Below are positions 63,167 to 64,000 of a stretch of DNA of 64,000 bases, piece after piece (the first letter of the stretch is position 1; every line of letters starts with the position of its first letter). The stretch comes from Ensifer oleiphilus (GTDB lineage: Bacteria > Pseudomonadota > Alphaproteobacteria > Rhizobiales > Rhizobiaceae): assembly GCF_013371465.1 (NCBI RefSeq), contig NZ_JABWDU010000001.1, positions 186,001-250,000 of the forward strand. The letters are read 5' to 3'. The notes under the pieces were generated by a model. The model searched no databases. It was not told where the DNA came from and saw nothing but the letters and a program-made list of their open reading frames with translations. A program made the translations under genes and the position numbers.

Positions 63167-64000
63167 ATGACAACTGGAACGGAAAGCCTCCCCGCGCTGC
63201 GGGGAGGGACTGCAACGGATGGGCGTCGTTCTGGCGTCCTCCGGCTGTTTGGCGGCAAGGCGAAGGGCGGCGAAGAGGCTGCCAAGCGCGTGCAGTTCTC
63301 CTCGCCCTATCTGCCCTATCTCTTTCTGGCGCCGCAGCTGGCGATCATCTTCGTGTTCTTCTACTGGCCGTCGATCCAGGCGATCCAGTCGTCCTTCTAT
63401 CTGGAAGATCCGTTCGGCTTCGGCTCGACCTTCGTCGGCATGGCGAACTATACCGACGTGCTGACATCAGGCGAGTATCTGGGCATCGCGCGCTTCACGG
63501 CGATCTTCACCGCGCTCGTCACGTTCTTCGCGCTGTCGATCGGCCTGCTGCTCGCCGTCAAGGCGGATGGCGTCATCCGCGGCAATGCCACCTACAAGAC
63601 GTTGCTGATCTGGGTCTATGCGATCGCGCCGCCGGTTGCCGGCCTCATCGGCATGATGTTCTTCGACCAGCATATCGGCCCGATCGTCGAGCTGGCGCGC
63701 TGGTTCGGCTGGGAGATCAAGGTCGGTATCAACTATTTCGATACCGCCTTCGCGATGATCGTCGTCTCGGTCTGGAAGCAGATCCCCTACAACTTCATCT
63801 TCTTCCTCTCCGGCCTGCAGGGCATTCCGGTGGCGGTGCGCGAGGCGGCGGCGATGGATTGCCGCTCCGGCTTCCGTCGCTTCTGGACGGTGATCCTGCC
63901 CCTCTTGGCGCCGACGGCCTTCTTTCTTCTGATCATCAACGTCACATATGCGCTGTTCGACACCTTCGGCGTCATCGACGTCATGGTGAAGGACAAGGCG
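63167..64000 (+). CDS. ugpA: sn-Glycerol-3-phosphate ABC transporter permease, partial
   Basis: The gene is cut off at the window end after 278 codons. The product has the UgpA order: an N-terminal tail, YLPYLFLAPQLAIIFVFFYW (first helix), DPFGFGSTFVGMANYTDVL, further helices and the EAA-type coupling loop EAAAMDCRSGFRRFWTVILP at about 226-245. It forms the membrane channel with UgpE. The start is uncertain: the ATG at 63167 gives an N-terminal tail about 25 residues longer than that of E. coli UgpA. It is cotranscribed with ugpB. Confidence 0.92.
   Translation, partial: MTTGTESLPALRGGTATDGRRSGVLRLFGGKAKGGEEAAKRVQFSSPYLPYLFLAPQLAIIFVFFYWPSIQAIQSSFYLEDPFGFGSTFVGMANYTDVLTSGEYLGIARFTAIFTALVTFFALSIGLLLAVKADGVIRGNATYKTLLIWVYAIAPPVAGLIGMMFFDQHIGPIVELARWFGWEIKVGINYFDTAFAMIVVSVWKQIPYNFIFFLSGLQGIPVAVREAAAMDCRSGFRRFWTVILPLLAPTAFFLLIINVTYALFDTFGVIDVMVKDKA

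Overview
The window is chromosomal DNA from an alphaproteobacterium of the Rhizobiales, most likely the Rhizobiaceae (Ensifer/Sinorhizobium or a close relative). This rests on high GC throughout, a short rhizobial-type pmtA, an mbfA gene preceded by an Irr-type iron control element, an infC gene with an ATT start, and mosaic palindromic intergenic repeats of the rhizobial type. I found no rRNA, tRNA, insertion sequence, phage gene or CRISPR array. The content looks like ordinary core genome, with small regulator/target pairs and one iron-linked cluster in between.

Layout: 1-4.5 kb holds a cut-off YiiX-like peptidase gene, mbfA, a transglutaminase-like protease, an alpha/beta hydrolase and infC. 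4.6-8.1 kb holds two exported, extremely Asp-rich proteins (the second with a PepSY-like C-terminus) followed by a two-component system. 8.1-13.6 kb is the translation block rpmI-rplT-(degenerate kinase-like gene)-pheS-pheT. 13.6-20.1 kb holds aldo/keto reductases, a LysR regulator, a Gfo/Idh/MocA oxidoreductase and an XRE regulator facing a membrane protein across an array of palindromic operators. xseA follows at 20.3 kb. 22-36 kb is a run of small metabolic and regulatory genes: CPT-like kinase, NQO-like reductase, MarR/EamA pair, P5CR-like reductase coupled to an M29 aminopeptidase, MBL hydrolase, GST/MarR pair, tyrosine phosphatase, YbaK, ArsC-like, YitT, aromatic aminotransferase/Lrp pair, AstE-like deacylase, GST and GFA protein.

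36-42 kb holds an ArsR-SRPBCC operon, remnants of two dead genes, a methyltransferase, guaA, a nucleosidase-thioesterase pair, tspO and a GNAT gene. 42.2-48.8 kb is an iron-linked cluster on the minus strand: imelysin (IrpA-like), di-haem oxidoreductase, second imelysin, then corA, then a DUF1513 protein. 48.9-55.1 kb holds an RsmB-type methyltransferase, an RlpA-like protein, a palindrome-rich AT-rich gap, an SDR/queG/GST overlapping operon, uppP and a 53-residue exported protein. 55.4-64 kb holds an NDUFA9-like protein, DUF1330, pyrF, a histidine phosphatase, pmtA, dnaN, rsmI-yraN and the start of a ugp glycerol-3-phosphate ABC operon, cut off in ugpA.

Recurrent theme: several regulators sit beside or opposite their likely target, with visible repeated sites between them (XRE, two MarR, Lrp, ArsR). 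mbfA and the imelysin cluster make iron export and uptake a second theme. The strongest candidates for something not well described are the Asp-rich/PepSY/two-component locus, the imelysin cluster whose second imelysin has lost its motif histidine, the apparent pseudokinase between rplT and pheS, and the palindromic gap at 50.7-51.1 kb.
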